From assembly GCA_022264855.1 (NCBI GenBank), contig JABYQU010000030.1, positions 124,001-188,000 of the forward strand: DNA of 64,000 bases, written 5' to 3'. The position numbers were made by a program, and so were the translations under genes. Shown here piece by piece: positions 21,582 to 32,241 of this stretch (positions are counted from its first letter, which is position 1; the number at the start of each line of letters is the position of its first letter). The DNA is from Lenzites betulinus (Eukaryota; Basidiomycota; Agaricomycetes; Polyporales; Polyporaceae). The notes beneath the pieces are model-generated. The model was given only the letters and a program-made list of their open reading frames with translations. It had not been told where the DNA came from and searched no databases.

Positions 21582-23936
21582 TTAAGGCTTCTCCGAATCT
21601 ACCTTCCTGGCGGGGTCTTCGCGTAGCGACCCCTCACGCCCGCTGATACCGAGGATCTCATCTGCTTCAGCCGAGCCTGCTGGAGGCACATCCTTGCGCA
21701 GCGATACCTGCACTGGCGACACTCCCTCGTTGTACGCAAGCGCGAATACGACGTCCATGTCTGCAGTCAAAAATTAGCACATACACCCATAAAGGCCTAC
21801 TTTCTCGCACCTTCCAATGAGCGGCCTGCGGTCTCCGGGAAGAAAAAGTACACGATGGGTATGATGAACGCGTTCAGCGCCGCGAACACTGCAACATCGC
21901 CCGCGTGAGCGTCCGCACGCAACTGCTGATGCGAGCGCGATAGACGCACCGATGTACGTGCCCCACTTGATGTTGTTGAACGAGGGGCCAGTGACCATGA
22001 CGACCATGAAGTTGAACGTCCAGTTCGATGCCGTGCTGAACGCGTTCGCGGGCGCGCGGATGCGCAGGCCGACAATCTCTGCGGGCTGCATCGCGTTCGA
22101 AAACATCTATCAGCTAATCTGCGCGGGCGAGAACATGGAGGGGGCACGCACATAGAGCCAGGTCATGCCCAGCCACCCGATCGCAAAGAACGAGTTGAAC
22201 ACGAAAAGCAGCACCGCCGAAGCGACCTGCGTGCCGGACGAATCAATGCTCCCCAGCACAGCGAGGAGGACCATCGTGATCGTCTGTCCGACCGCACCGA
22301 ACAGCATGAGAGGTCGGCGGCCGACCCGGTCGATGAGCGCGATCGCAATGAGCGACGCGAGGAAGTACTCCGTCCCGTTTGCGGCGGCGATGATGCGTGA
22401 CTTGACGTCGTCAATGCCGAGGCGCTCGAACAGCAGTGTCTAGACAGTGCAACATTCAGCGCGATGCGCCGTCAGCGATACAATACACACGGGGGGAAAA
22501 CACCGACGTACAGCATAGTATGTGATCAAATTAATTCCGGTGATCTGCTGGAAGCACTGCACGACGACGCCCAAGAATGCTCGGCGGAAGTTCTGGGACC
22601 GGCCGTTGGTGAAGACCTCGCGGAGAGGCGTGGAGTCGCTACCACGGTGCGCCTCGGCCGCGATGGCTTCCCGAATGCCGATGTACGTCTGTTGCACTCC
22701 CGGATCCGTATGCGGCTTCCCGTCGAGCGCGGAGATGACAGCGAGAGCTTCAGCGTTACGCCCATGCTTGGCCAGCCATCTGGGGGACTCCGGCAGCTGC
22801 AAGGGGAAATGTCAGATTGGAAGATGCAGATGTGAGAGACATCGCCACGTACGAACGAGATCCCAGCAATCATGACAACGGCCAGAACGATCTGCAGCGC
22901 AATGGGCACGCGCCATTGTGCTGATGATCCAGATATCCAAAAACTAAAGATGCGCTGTAAGCAGAGCCACAGTCAGATCCATGCATAGGCGCACTCACAA
23001 TGCAAAGTCTATCCACTGTGGCGGGCAATCAGCAAGCGTCAGTCAACGAGTGACACAAGAACGCTAAACCAGTACGAACATAACTGCGAAATCACGAAGA
23101 CCGACATCAGGATGGGAACAATCGAACAGCAGGATAGAAACTCACGATATCATAATTCCAAAGGTAATCAAGCTGCCCTCGATCATAATTAGACTGCCCC
23201 TGCGCGCGGCTGGCGAGCACTCCGCATGGTACGAGGGCACGGTCGACGTCTGCGGCAGACTCGGCTCAGAACACATGTACTCCCGGCAGAACGGCAAAAC
23301 GGCTCACGTTCAGGCCGTTGCCCAAGCCAGTGATGATACGAGCGACGACCATCTGCGAGTAGCTGAAAGACGTTGTCTGCAAAATGGCACCGATGATCAT
23401 GATGATTCCGCCGAGCACGATCGTTTTTCGCCTGCCGAGCCAGTCGCCGATCCATAGGTTGGACAGGGCGCCAATGAGACACCCAATTTCCTATGTGTAG
23501 ATTTAAGACTTCGGGCCGGGTGTGCGGTGAATGGGCGAAGTACTTACGTAGATAGCTACGACAAAACTTTGAAGAGTAGCATGGTTTGCCGGCTCAGAGC
23601 TGTTCACGATGACTTGGGGAAAGGTGTTCTCGAATTGCTTAGCAGTGAGGAGTGCGGACATGACACCCTGGTCATATCTATGCAAAATGAGTAAGCAGCG
23701 ATCCAAGACAAAGAAAAGAGGCTGAGGAAGACGCACCCAAACAAGGTGAAGCCCGTCCCTGCAACACACGCAATGGCGGCCGTCAATGCAGTCCCTCGTA
23801 GAAGAGGAGCGGCCGCTGCGACCTCTGCGTCAAACTCTGGCGACGCGACGGTGACATTCGCCTCATTCTTCGATTTCCGGGAGGTCGCAGAGGCGCCGTC
23901 GACAGACGCACGGGGAGAGAACGATGTGCGGGACAT
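21582..23936 (-). CDS. MFS sugar porter (hexose/disaccharide transporter type)
   Basis: Start MSRTSFSPRASVDGASATS at 23936; stop at 21582 after KVDSEKP. The spliced chain carries the sugar-porter signatures in order: YDQGVMSALLT after helix 1, IGDWLGRRKTIVLGG, TSTVPSYHAECSPAARRG, LPESPRWLAKHGR, QCFQQITGINLITYYA, IDRVGRRPLMLFG, WLYPAEIVGLRIRAPANAFS and FFFPETAGRSLE. Twelve helices are expected. The protein sits in the plasma membrane and imports sugars by facilitated diffusion or proton symport; the substrate is not readable. About ten short introns are present. The helix-10 region needs an unusual join that skips an in-frame stop near 22110, leaving WLY joined to PAEIV. The gene-poor gap lies upstream. 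Confidence 0.9.
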
Positions 23937-24003
23937 GATGGCGGGTGAATGATGGGGAAAGACACTCGGTCGAGCGTCGCGCTCGCCGTGGGCACCCCCG
24001 TCC

Positions 24004-24011
24004 TATATAAA
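24004..24011 (-). promoter_or_regulatory. TATA box of the sugar porter gene
   Basis: TATATAAA on the plus strand (TTTATATA on the minus) lies about 68 bases upstream of the ATG at 23936. This is a plausible core promoter for a regulated transporter gene. Confidence 0.45.
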
Positions 24012-24100
24012 CGCACCCGAACACTCTCCCGGCCATCGCGCGTAGACGAATTTCTTGCTTGGAGGGGCGCTGGGACGCCCACGGCGTCCCTTCTATGGGA

Positions 24101-25620
24101 TCACGAGGGCCGAACCGGTGTTCTCTGTCGGGACGCGTGAGTACTCCACCGGACGCCATTTCGGGGGACAGCGATGAAGCGCACAGGCGAGCCGCCGTGG
24201 ACGGCTGCATCGCGCTCGGGCCTCCTGAACAATTCGTACACGCTAGGCGGGCGGCGAGAGGCATGCCGCCTCATGCGTTGCAGCGTCGCGGGAGGGCGGC
24301 GGGTAGTGGTACCGCGCGCGACCGGGTGGTTGCATAATCGGTATACGAGCCGAATTGACTTTTGTACGCGGTCGACGTCATTCGTATCATGGTTCGAGGG
24401 TCGGAACGCCTGTCCGGATCGCCGTACCGTCGGATACGATTGAAAATTGAAGTTGTAAGGGTGGACGGCGCGAGGCGGCACGGTGGCCATGATCGGCATA
24501 ATATGCTGCACATCGGTATCGCCCTCAAAAAACCGAGTGACACCATCACCGCTGCAAATGGGGTGCACACTAGAATGCGGATGTATCGTTCCGAAACGAT
24601 TTCAATGGCCAAGGGATGTACGATGTACCGTTAAGTCGCGGCAATTATATGTCAGTGGCTGGTCGGAGGTGCATGCATGCTGGGTACATGCTCACCTGGT
24701 TTGCGACGATGATGGCCTCGACACGATAAGGCACAGCACCGCTGACAGATCGTGGCAATTCAGCACAGAACGTGTCGTAAGCGAGACTCAACTGACCGTT
24801 CTCGTGAGCGTCCTCCGCAAAACCAGTGGACGACCGCGCGGAGGGATCATTCACGCGGCACCACCACGGGCGCTTCTCTATGTCGGCGCCACGAAGCTCA
24901 CGAAACCTCCAGGCGCCTGATGGCGGCTGAGCGCCCTCCCTAACACCATGATGTCCTCCACCAGGTGGAATGGAATGCTTCTAGTGGTCTCAGTCTTTCA
25001 TCTCCCCTGTGGCTTCTTCTTGGCGCTTTGGGGCCTCGGGTCGCAGCAGATCCCACGTACAAGGATCCGATTACATACTGGTCCGTGCGTTATTAAGAAC
25101 TCCAACAACGCCCCGAAAATCACCATGAGGACTCACACCTAAACATCGCAGAGCCTGTGTCATCTGCATCTCGTCAAAATGCGTTCATCTACACGGCTGG
25201 CCGGACAGGCACCGGAATTGCGCCCTGAGCGTTATCGTCTGAAAGTGCTGAAGATGCGATCTCTTATAGGCGATGCTGTGTGACGAATTCCCACAAATCA
25301 TCGATATACACTGGGCGGATTCCGTCGAGAGCGCGGAGTTCGACGCTTGCAAGCCCTGGCGATGGCGATGAAGTGCCTTGGCCAGCTTAAAATAGTATGC
25401 AGCGCTTGAGTGCAAAGCGAGCGAAATGGTGCGTCTGCGCGGACGGCTGAACGGAACTGCGACTACAGACAGACTCGTGAGTTAGTTGTCATCTCAGTAG
25501 CCTTTGACGTCTCTGACCACTCCGGCCTTCCGTCGGACGGTCTCTAGTTCTGCAGCCGGTCGAGCTACAGGGTCGTGATATCGGCATGACTGCGGCGGAG
25601 ATATGATGTGTTCGCTGTCA
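24101..25620 (-). other. Unresolved minus-strand coding scraps
   Basis: Several minus-strand segments look protein-like but I could not join them into a gene. The best is 24696-24896: 67 codons open from an AG acceptor to a GTGAGC donor, containing DIEKRPWWCR, LSLAYDTFCAEL and VPYRVEAIIVANQ. Others contain SVELRALDGIRPVYIDDLWE near 25270-25345, LETVRRKAGVVRDVKGY near 25500-25550, and FFEGDTDVQHIMPIMATVPP near 24475-24540. Frames between them are broken by stops. This could be a lineage-specific gene with many introns or a decaying pseudogene. No family was recognised. Confidence 0.25.
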
Positions 25621-26694
25621 GTGGCCTGCTACAAACACCATGGCCAGGAGCACTTTACCCGGTCGGTGCCGGTCAAACTACCTTGGGTTCCTGCTGACCG
25701 GTGCGAGGCTAGCGCGGACTGGCGAACAGTATCTGGATGTCCGGGAGAGCACCGCTCTTTAGGAGAAGCTACCGCAGCGCCCTTCATCTCCGTCACGTAT
25801 GGCGCTGGCGCCCGCCGCAGAACGCAAACAGATGGTGCCAGAAGCCACACACATGGTTCTCGATTACGTGTCAGCGCAGACGAAGCTCCTTCCCACCGGC
25901 TCGCCCCTGCCATCCCCAGACTTGCCGCGGTAAGTTGTTCCAGCATGACTCGCTCTAGGGGCTGCCAGCGGTGTCCCCGCCCGTTCCCCGTTATTTCTCC
26001 GAATTGAAGAGGCACCGCCGAACGATTCCATCCTCCTTGCTTTGCAATGACATCCACCCGGACACCCGGATCGTAAGTCCTGTGACTCCTGTAGATGTGT
26101 ATTCCTGTGCGCGATGTATCAGGAAAGCGTGGAACATGTCAAGCTGCTATCCACCACGCACTTAGCACGCCTAACGACGTCTGAGCATCTTTGCCTCAAG
26201 GACTCTGTGCGCTCTTTTCTATTCTCCCTCGACTTTACCGGCACCGGTCCATCGGCTCGTTCGAGATGATCTGTCAACCCATGCGTATGGTAATAGTGGC
26301 TCCCAGTTTGTTCGCATATCGATCAAGGACGATGTCCGAGCGTCCCAAGGGTCTGTTTTTTGAGCTGGCAGGGGAAAGCATGCGAGGCTTGGCAAGGGAC
26401 ATAAGGAGGATGTAAAACTCGGCCTCACTCTAGGGAGAAGGAGGTGCTGTCCAGGCATGTGCCGCATGTCGACCACCGCGTGTCCTGGGCGGGGCCAGCT
26501 CATCATCTGCAACAGATCCATGGCTCTGCGCCGTGGGAGCTGAGAAGTCAACTATAGGTTACCGCCCAAATATATCGACCTTCCCCGTAGGAGTATACGG
26601 AAAAGAAGCAGTTCTCGCCGTCTGCCTGCTCATTCCCGCAGCGGACCTGGCAGCAGGTTGCATCATGCTTCTGTTGTTATAAGTATGCCCGTCT
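25621..26694. other. Gene-poor interval upstream of the CCCH gene
   Basis: About 1.07 kb without a supported gene. An open minus frame at 25629-26057 has no motif or clear splice partner. No repeats or transposon ends were recognised. Confidence 0.35.
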
Positions 26695-26783
26695 GTTCCT
26701 CCTCTTCCTCCCCTCCTTTCCTTCATCCACCCCTTCCTTAAGTCCCCTCTTTACTTCTAATTGCTCCTCAAGCCTTTCACGCT
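26695..26783 (+). promoter_or_regulatory. Pyrimidine-rich leader of the CCCH gene
   Basis: A nearly pure CT tract (runs such as TCCTCTTCCTCCCCTCC) runs up to the ATG at 26784, with a TATAAG-like element shortly before it near 26678. CT-rich leaders of this kind mark transcription start regions in many filamentous fungi. Confidence 0.4.
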
Positions 26784-28658
26784 ATGGCCGTCACAACGGA
26801 GCAGCTTTGGTGACCGCTCATGTCCTCTCCGTCCGTCATGCCGCAGCATCTGACCATCATGTCTGCAGGAACAATGCTCTCACTCGCATTCAAGGTGTGT
26901 CTCATCTCTCTTCGCTATCATTACACTCGCGGCTCATGTGCACTACCCAGACCTCTCTCGCGCCACCTTGTATAGAAACACCGAGCTCGAGGCGCGCATT
27001 GCAGAGCTCGAAGGCGAAATGGCCGCGATGAAGGTCGCTTACAATACCACCGCGGATGTCGACGTTAAACGGCCGCAGTTAATGCAGCTTCCTTCTCTTA
27101 CTCGCCAGTCCCCAGTTAACTTGGTCCCGGTGAGATAAAAAATTTCTCTTGGGTGTGGCGGCGCACATGACTGACAATTGTACAGGACCCGATGGTCTTG
27201 TGCGCAATCGACGGTGACCGGCTCTTGTTCCATCCCAGCCTGATCGAGCAGGGCTACTCAGGCGGCCGTCAAGCTGCGCAAGATTTCACGAAAGAGATCG
27301 CGCAGGAGCTCCTCCAACAGGGCTTGACACAGTTCGATCGGCTGTCGTTCTGGGTAACGGTGTTCCTCAACAAGAGGGCTTTGATCAATACGCTACGCGA
27401 AGACGGTGTCGCCAACCCCGAGCAGTTCGAGTCCTTCCTCCTAGGCTTTGGTCAAGCATCTCCCCGCTTCATGATCGTCGATTCGGGCCCGGGCCGAGAC
27501 AGCACAGAGATAAAAATCAAAGGTGCGTGTATGTCCTGGCCACGTATGAACGCCACCTGGTAACACAGTCCACTGCAGAGTACGTCAAGACGTACATCCG
27601 CTTCCCGCAGACGTTGCGGTTTTTCTTCGGAGGTTCGTCACACTTTCTGACACATGCTTAGGACGCCACACTGAATTGTCGCCAGGCGTGGACGATACCT
27701 ACCTTACTATGTGTGACGCCCTGGAGAAGGAGAACCTAGTCGGGAAGCTCGTTCTCATGCAACCTCCCAACGAACTGTCTCCGGCCATGCGTCGCATGGC
27801 CGCACGCTCACTCCGGTTCGAAGAGCTCTTTATGTCGGAGAAAGTCACCCCTTGGATGCTGCGCCGCCCTGGCCCGCTCCTTGGGATCTCGGACAGCAGC
27901 TCCGGCGTCGTCACCAACGGCGGCCTCATTAGCCCCCAGTCCGAGAGCCAGTCGTCGATGTCCACGCCGCCACCTCGCAACTCGTCTTCTGAAGGTCCTA
28001 GGTTCATCGACCCCACCAAGGTGCGTCATTTAGTAAACCCGACCGATAGCTTGAGCTCTTTTGACACCGATGTTGACAGCCACTCCATAAACGTGGGTAT
28101 TCGCCACCAGGATCTGTGAGATTGGTGTTGATTTCCAGCAGAGAACCCGCCGCCCTGCAATGAGCATTACCTCATGGCATGTTCGAAAGGGGTAAGGATT
28201 TCGCATCTCACGGACATCCATATACTGACCTACACACCCGTAGATAAACTGCAAGTACTCGCACGATTGGTACCTCACCCCGGAGCAACTCGATATCCTG
28301 GCAAGGAACGCGAAGAAGGCTCCCTGCAACTTCCTTAAAAACGGTACGCTTCACGGACCTCGGACCTTTAAGCGTCCTCTCACAGAATGACGGTGTACTA
28401 GGCATTTCGTGCCCGCACGGCGACAAGTGTTGTTGGGTGAGTAGCGCCACCGTATCTTCATTGCCCAAGTGTTCTGACTGTTTCTAGGGCCACGTTTGCC
28501 CGAGCGGCGCCCGGTGCTTCCACCTGAGCAAGGGCAAGTGTTGGTTCAAAGGAGGTGAGCCTTGCCTTTTGACCACCCGCGGCAACATGTTGAACCTCTT
28601 TGCCGTAGACGGTATGCATCCGCCCGTCGTTGGCTTGCAGCCAAACGAGCTTGCTTGA
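26784..28658 (+). CDS. Fungal tandem CCCH zinc-finger protein
   Basis: Two tiny first exons encode MAVTTEQLW and RNNALTRIQ; then comes a coiled coil around TLYRNTELEARIAELEGEM. The main domain starts DPMVLCAIDGDRLLFHPSLI and includes GGRQAAQDFTKEIAQELLQQ, DRLSFWVTVFLNKRALINTL and VDDTYLTMCDALEKENLVGK. This is the NYN-like region (my interpretation) seen in this fungal family. After a Ser-rich linker come two fingers: CNEHYLMACSKGINCKYSH (C-x7-C-x5-C-x3-H) and CNFLKNGISCPHGDKCCWGH (C-x8-C-x5-C-x3-H). A further Cys-rich part reads CPSGARCFHLSKGKCWFKG. The stop after QPNELA is at 28656-28658. CCCH fingers usually bind RNA; the target is unknown. The last linker intron could use either of two donors (28021 or 28095). 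Confidence 0.8.
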
Positions 28659-29169
28659 AGCACGCCCCACCACTAGACTCTCGCATTCAATCTACGACCT
28701 AGGATAGGTAACGCATCTGACTCGAGCACGAATTATGTCCGTATACCTTGCAAGACGTGGAGCAGGCTACCCGCATCACGATATCCCCATCCACCCCGTA
28801 TAATTAATTTATGTCGAAGTGCAATTAGCCTTCTTACGTCGCTGTAGCACATACTCGCTTGATTCGAATTATCCAGCCTTATATATCATCGCGTCTGTCT
28901 CTATCTATCTTGAACACCGCTTGAGAAGCATATGCAGATACCGAGATGGAGTGGTAGGCCTCGAATGTTGTTCCCAGCTGGCAGTGAGCACAGATGGGTG
29001 GCGCAAGTTGACGACGCAGGATACAAGGAAAGCTGTACATTGACTATCGGCAAAGACCGTATAGCAGTCGTGGGAAATCGATCGATAGTAGTGAACAGCC
29101 ATAACCGAGCAATGACCCCAGCGCTGAAGTCAATTCCCCCTCCTCCATCTACCATCACCACAGGCGAGA
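28659..29169. other. Intergenic region
   Basis: About 510 bp between the CCCH gene and the Rho-GDI start. An open frame runs into the Rho-GDI region from 28932, but its phase does not fit the first donor, so it is probably 5' UTR. TATATA near 28880 may be a promoter element. Confidence 0.4.
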
Positions 29170-30174
29170 ATGTCCGGACAGGTATGTGAGCTCCAGTGTT
29201 AGTTGTGCATGTTTGTAACCGACATCCACCCTGCAGCACGACGAAGACGACCTCCTCCCGACTAACACGCCCGGTAAGATCGGAATCTACGACTTCTTTG
29301 TCTGAGGTCGATTCTCATGCGCCACCCTTAGGCTACAAGCCCGGCGCCGCGAAGAGCCTCGACGAGTATGCGAAACTCGATGCCGAGGATGAGAGCTTGG
29401 CACGCTGGAAAGCGAGCCTGGGCATTCTTCCAGGAGCCTCTACCAGCGGAAGCGGTCCCAAGGTGCGTCGGACCCGGCGCCCCAGCCTGTACACCGCCTT
29501 ACCGTGCCTCGCCGATAGGTCACCGTGTTCAGCTTGGAGCTTGCGTCGGCGACCCTGCCCGCTGGGAAGCATCTCGTTATGAACCTGCAGGACGCGAATG
29601 AGATTGCGGGCCTCAAGAAGCACCCCATCACGCTCAAGGAGGGCATCGAGTTTAAGTAAGCTTGTTTGCTTACGTTTGATTCTGTGAGACGTGTGCTTAT
29701 CTTTACCAAAGTGTTCGCATCAAGTTCAAGGTCAACCACTCGATCATCTCTGTAAGTACACCAATCCCGCTGGGAGTGCACTGGTACGAGCATAGATCTG
29801 TCAGGGCGTGCGATACATCCAAGTGGTCAAGCGTGCCGGCGTTACGGGTACGTGGTCATCTGTTTTCTGCGGAGTGTGGCGTGCTGATTAGTTCCCCTTG
29901 TGTAGTCGACAAGATGGAGCAGATGCTTGGTTCCTATGGGCCGCATCCCAAAGGCGAGCCGTACGTCAAGAACTTCGACCCCGAGGAGTCACCTTCTGGC
30001 ATGCTGGCGCGTTCCGGAACGTATTCTGTTCGTAGCCGTGTCATTGATGATGACGGTGAAGTATTTGCAGGTACGCGGTCATGGACACCGTTCCTCGTTT
30101 GCGACTATCCGCCACTGACTATCTGCGTTCACACAGACTGGGAGTGGAGTTTCAAGATCGGAAAGGAATGGTGA
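29170..30174 (+). CDS. RDI1: Rho GDP-dissociation inhibitor
   Basis: The ATG at 29170 gives MSGQ, which joins in phase 0 to HDEDDLLPTNTPGYKPG and DEYAKLDAEDESLARWKASL. An upstream ATG in another frame would hit a stop after splicing, so it was rejected. The immunoglobulin-like C-terminal domain follows: VFSLELASATLPAGKHLVMN, LKEGIEFNVRIKFKVNHSII, VRYIQVVKRAGVTVDKMEQM, LGSYGPHPKGEPYVKNF, EESPSGMLARSGTYSVRS and WEWSFKIGKEW, with the stop at 30172-30174. Length and order match eukaryotic RhoGDI. It binds prenylated Rho/Cdc42/Rac GTPases, extracts them from membranes and keeps them GDP-bound in the cytosol, so it affects polarity and hyphal growth. Seven or so short introns are present. Confidence 0.95.
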
Positions 30175-30473
30175 AGGACGACCTGTGCATGTATTTGTTT
30201 CTCGCATCTATACCTTTACTATCCCTGCATATCTTTGGTCTGGTCGCAAGCGGTGTAACGGAATCCACGGAGTGTCTCAATCAAAACGCCAGATCGATGT
30301 GTTCAACCATGCGATCGCGTCTCGTCTCATTTGCTTGTGCTGAGAGTTCCTGATATCGTACACAAGTTCGCCACGGTGATCATGCATCATGCGTCGTCGC
30401 TCCCGCGGCCAGTAGTCTTCAAAGCATCTGCCCGAGCGTGATTTAGACGCCCATATTATACTTTAACCTGGCC

Positions 30474-31865
30474 ATGAATGTACTGGGCCGTCATCCCGCT
30501 CTGACATCTACTGTTCACCTCGCTGGTCCCTGCTTCAGGACTCGCACCCTCTACTGTCAATCCCTACGTACTTTACGCCAACATGCATCTTCAAAAACTG
30601 CGGGCGGCCTTACTCTCCGACAGAGCGTTCTCCGCACTGTTGCTCGGCCGACCAGCACCCTCGCGGATTCTTCCCCGGCACCTCCGACAACATGGGTAGA
30701 CCGTATGCCAAAACCAATGAGGCCTTACCTGTATTTGACACGTATTGACAAGCCGATTGGGACCTTGTTGTTGTTCTATCCTTGCGGTTCGTCCTTGGAG
30801 TGCTAGTTTGGCGCGTAACTCACCAATCCTATGGACGGACTGCAGCATGGTCCATTACCATGGCGTCTTACGCGCTACAGACACCTCTCACGACGCCGCT
30901 GACTTACATCAGCTTGTTTGGGCTGGGCGCACTAGTTATGCGCGGGGCCGGCTGCACTATCAATGATATGTGGGATAAGAACTTGGACAAGGGTGTCGGT
31001 ACGAGATACATCATACCCCCTCCTAAGAGTTACTCATTTGTGTGAAGAGAGAACGAAGACACGACCCCTCGCTGCCGGGGATATCACTTCAACACAAGCA
31101 TTCGCTTTCCTAGGCTTACAGCTGACCGCAGGACTAGGTGTCCTTACCCAGCTGAACTGGTACAGGTACGTACACCGCATTTCGAAAGCACGTAAGACCT
31201 TAACGTTGTATAGCATTCTCCTGGGGGCATCGTCCCTCTCGGTGGTCACGATATACCCTTTCATGAAACGAATCACTTACTGGCCCCAGGCGGTCTTAGG
31301 TGCGTTGTGCTTTGCCTGACCCCCAGTACGCGCGAACCAATCTCAACATCACACGATGTCAGGGCTCGCATTCAACTGGGGCGCGCTGTTGGGATGGTCA
31401 GCCGTCGCGGGCGCTGTTGACTGGGGTATTTGCCTTCCTCTATACGCCGGGGGCGTATGCTGGACGCTTGTATACGACAGTATCTATGCGCATCAGGTAA
31501 TATTTCCTACTGTGGTTGGCGCAAGAACGCTCACCAATTGCGCTCAGGACAAGAAAGACGACGTCAACATGGGCATTCGGTCCACTGCGCTGTTGTTCGG
31601 AGAACGGACGCGGCCCATCCTAAGTGCTCTTTCGGCGTCCTCAGTCTCGTTAATCACATACGCGGGTTATCTGAACGGGCACGGCGTGCTGTTCTATGGA
31701 GGTGTTGGTTTAGCGGCGGCGCAACTGGCACGCATACTTTGGCGGACTGACTTTGAGAGCAGGCCGAGCTGCTGGAAGGGGTTCGTTGGCTGCGGATGGG
31801 CTGGTTTCTGGGTCTGGATGGGGGCGTTGGGCGATTATGTCTCCTTAATGACCTCCATAGGTTGA
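30474..31865 (+). CDS. COQ2: 4-hydroxybenzoate polyprenyltransferase, mitochondrial (COQ2)
   Basis: Start [18 protein letters not shown] at 30474; the first ~75 residues are rich in Arg, Ser and Thr, as in a mitochondrial presequence. The UbiA domain begins [20 protein letters not shown]. The first Asp-rich motif is [20 protein letters not shown] (NDxxDxxxD), split by an intron inside VERTKTRPL. The second is [17 protein letters not shown], split by an intron after YAHQ. Helices between them include [20 protein letters not shown] and [20 protein letters not shown]. The stop at 31863-31865 follows [13 protein letters not shown]2 attaches the polyprenyl tail to 4-hydroxybenzoate in the inner mitochondrial membrane, the first membrane step of ubiquinone synthesis. 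It is tail-to-tail with a very small gene 78 bp away. Confidence 0.94.
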
Positions 31866-31943
31866 ATTTTAACCTTCAGATCTCGTAGCTCCCGAGTATA
31901 AGCATAACCCTAGCTAGTACAGCCAGAAGCAGCGTGTTGTGCC

Positions 31944-32169
31944 TCAGGTTCCGGGTTCCGGTCCTGGGTTTTCCATGTCTTCATCTTGAGCGGCGTCTTG
32001 GAGCTTTGTACATATTTCTACAGTATCAAGGATGGTCAGCGCGTCGCCATCTCGCCGGTATCGCGCTCTAAGTAAGATCTGAGTACTGAGTACTGAGAAC
32101 AAGGACAGAGTACTTACGCGCCTGCAGCGGTACGCGCGCGACGCGTCTGCCACGTGATCGAGACGACAT
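31944..32169 (-). CDS. Tiny basic/acidic protein, function unknown (uncertain gene)
   Basis: This is a two-exon reading of about 57 residues. Exon 1 gives MSSRSRGRRVARVPLQA from 32169. After a short intron (acceptor near 32073) comes RYRRDGDALTILDTVEICTK, then LQDAAQDEDMENPGPEPGT and a stop at 31944. The Arg-rich start and acidic, Pro-rich end look like a small structural subunit. I could not place it in a family. A DASH/kinetochore-type or small ribosomal-complex peptide was considered without support. It lies in the 72-bp-spaced divergent position to RIX1. The gene could be spurious; the consistent splice sites are the main support. Confidence 0.4.
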
Positions 32170-32241
32170 GGTCACTTTAATCTTTTTCGACTTCCCGAGA
32201 TTCTCGCACCTCCGTTCACCACAAGCTTCCCGTGGGCTGCG

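Noticed and set aside
24361..24420. GGTTCGAGGG, a possible tRNA B-box
   Set aside because: No matching A-box or acceptor stem could be found at tRNA spacing on either side.
28932..29189. Upstream open frame before Rho-GDI, starting MQIPRWSGRPR
   Set aside because: Its phase at the GTATGT donor leads to an early stop in the next exon, while ATG at 29170 in another frame joins perfectly. It is probably 5' UTR.
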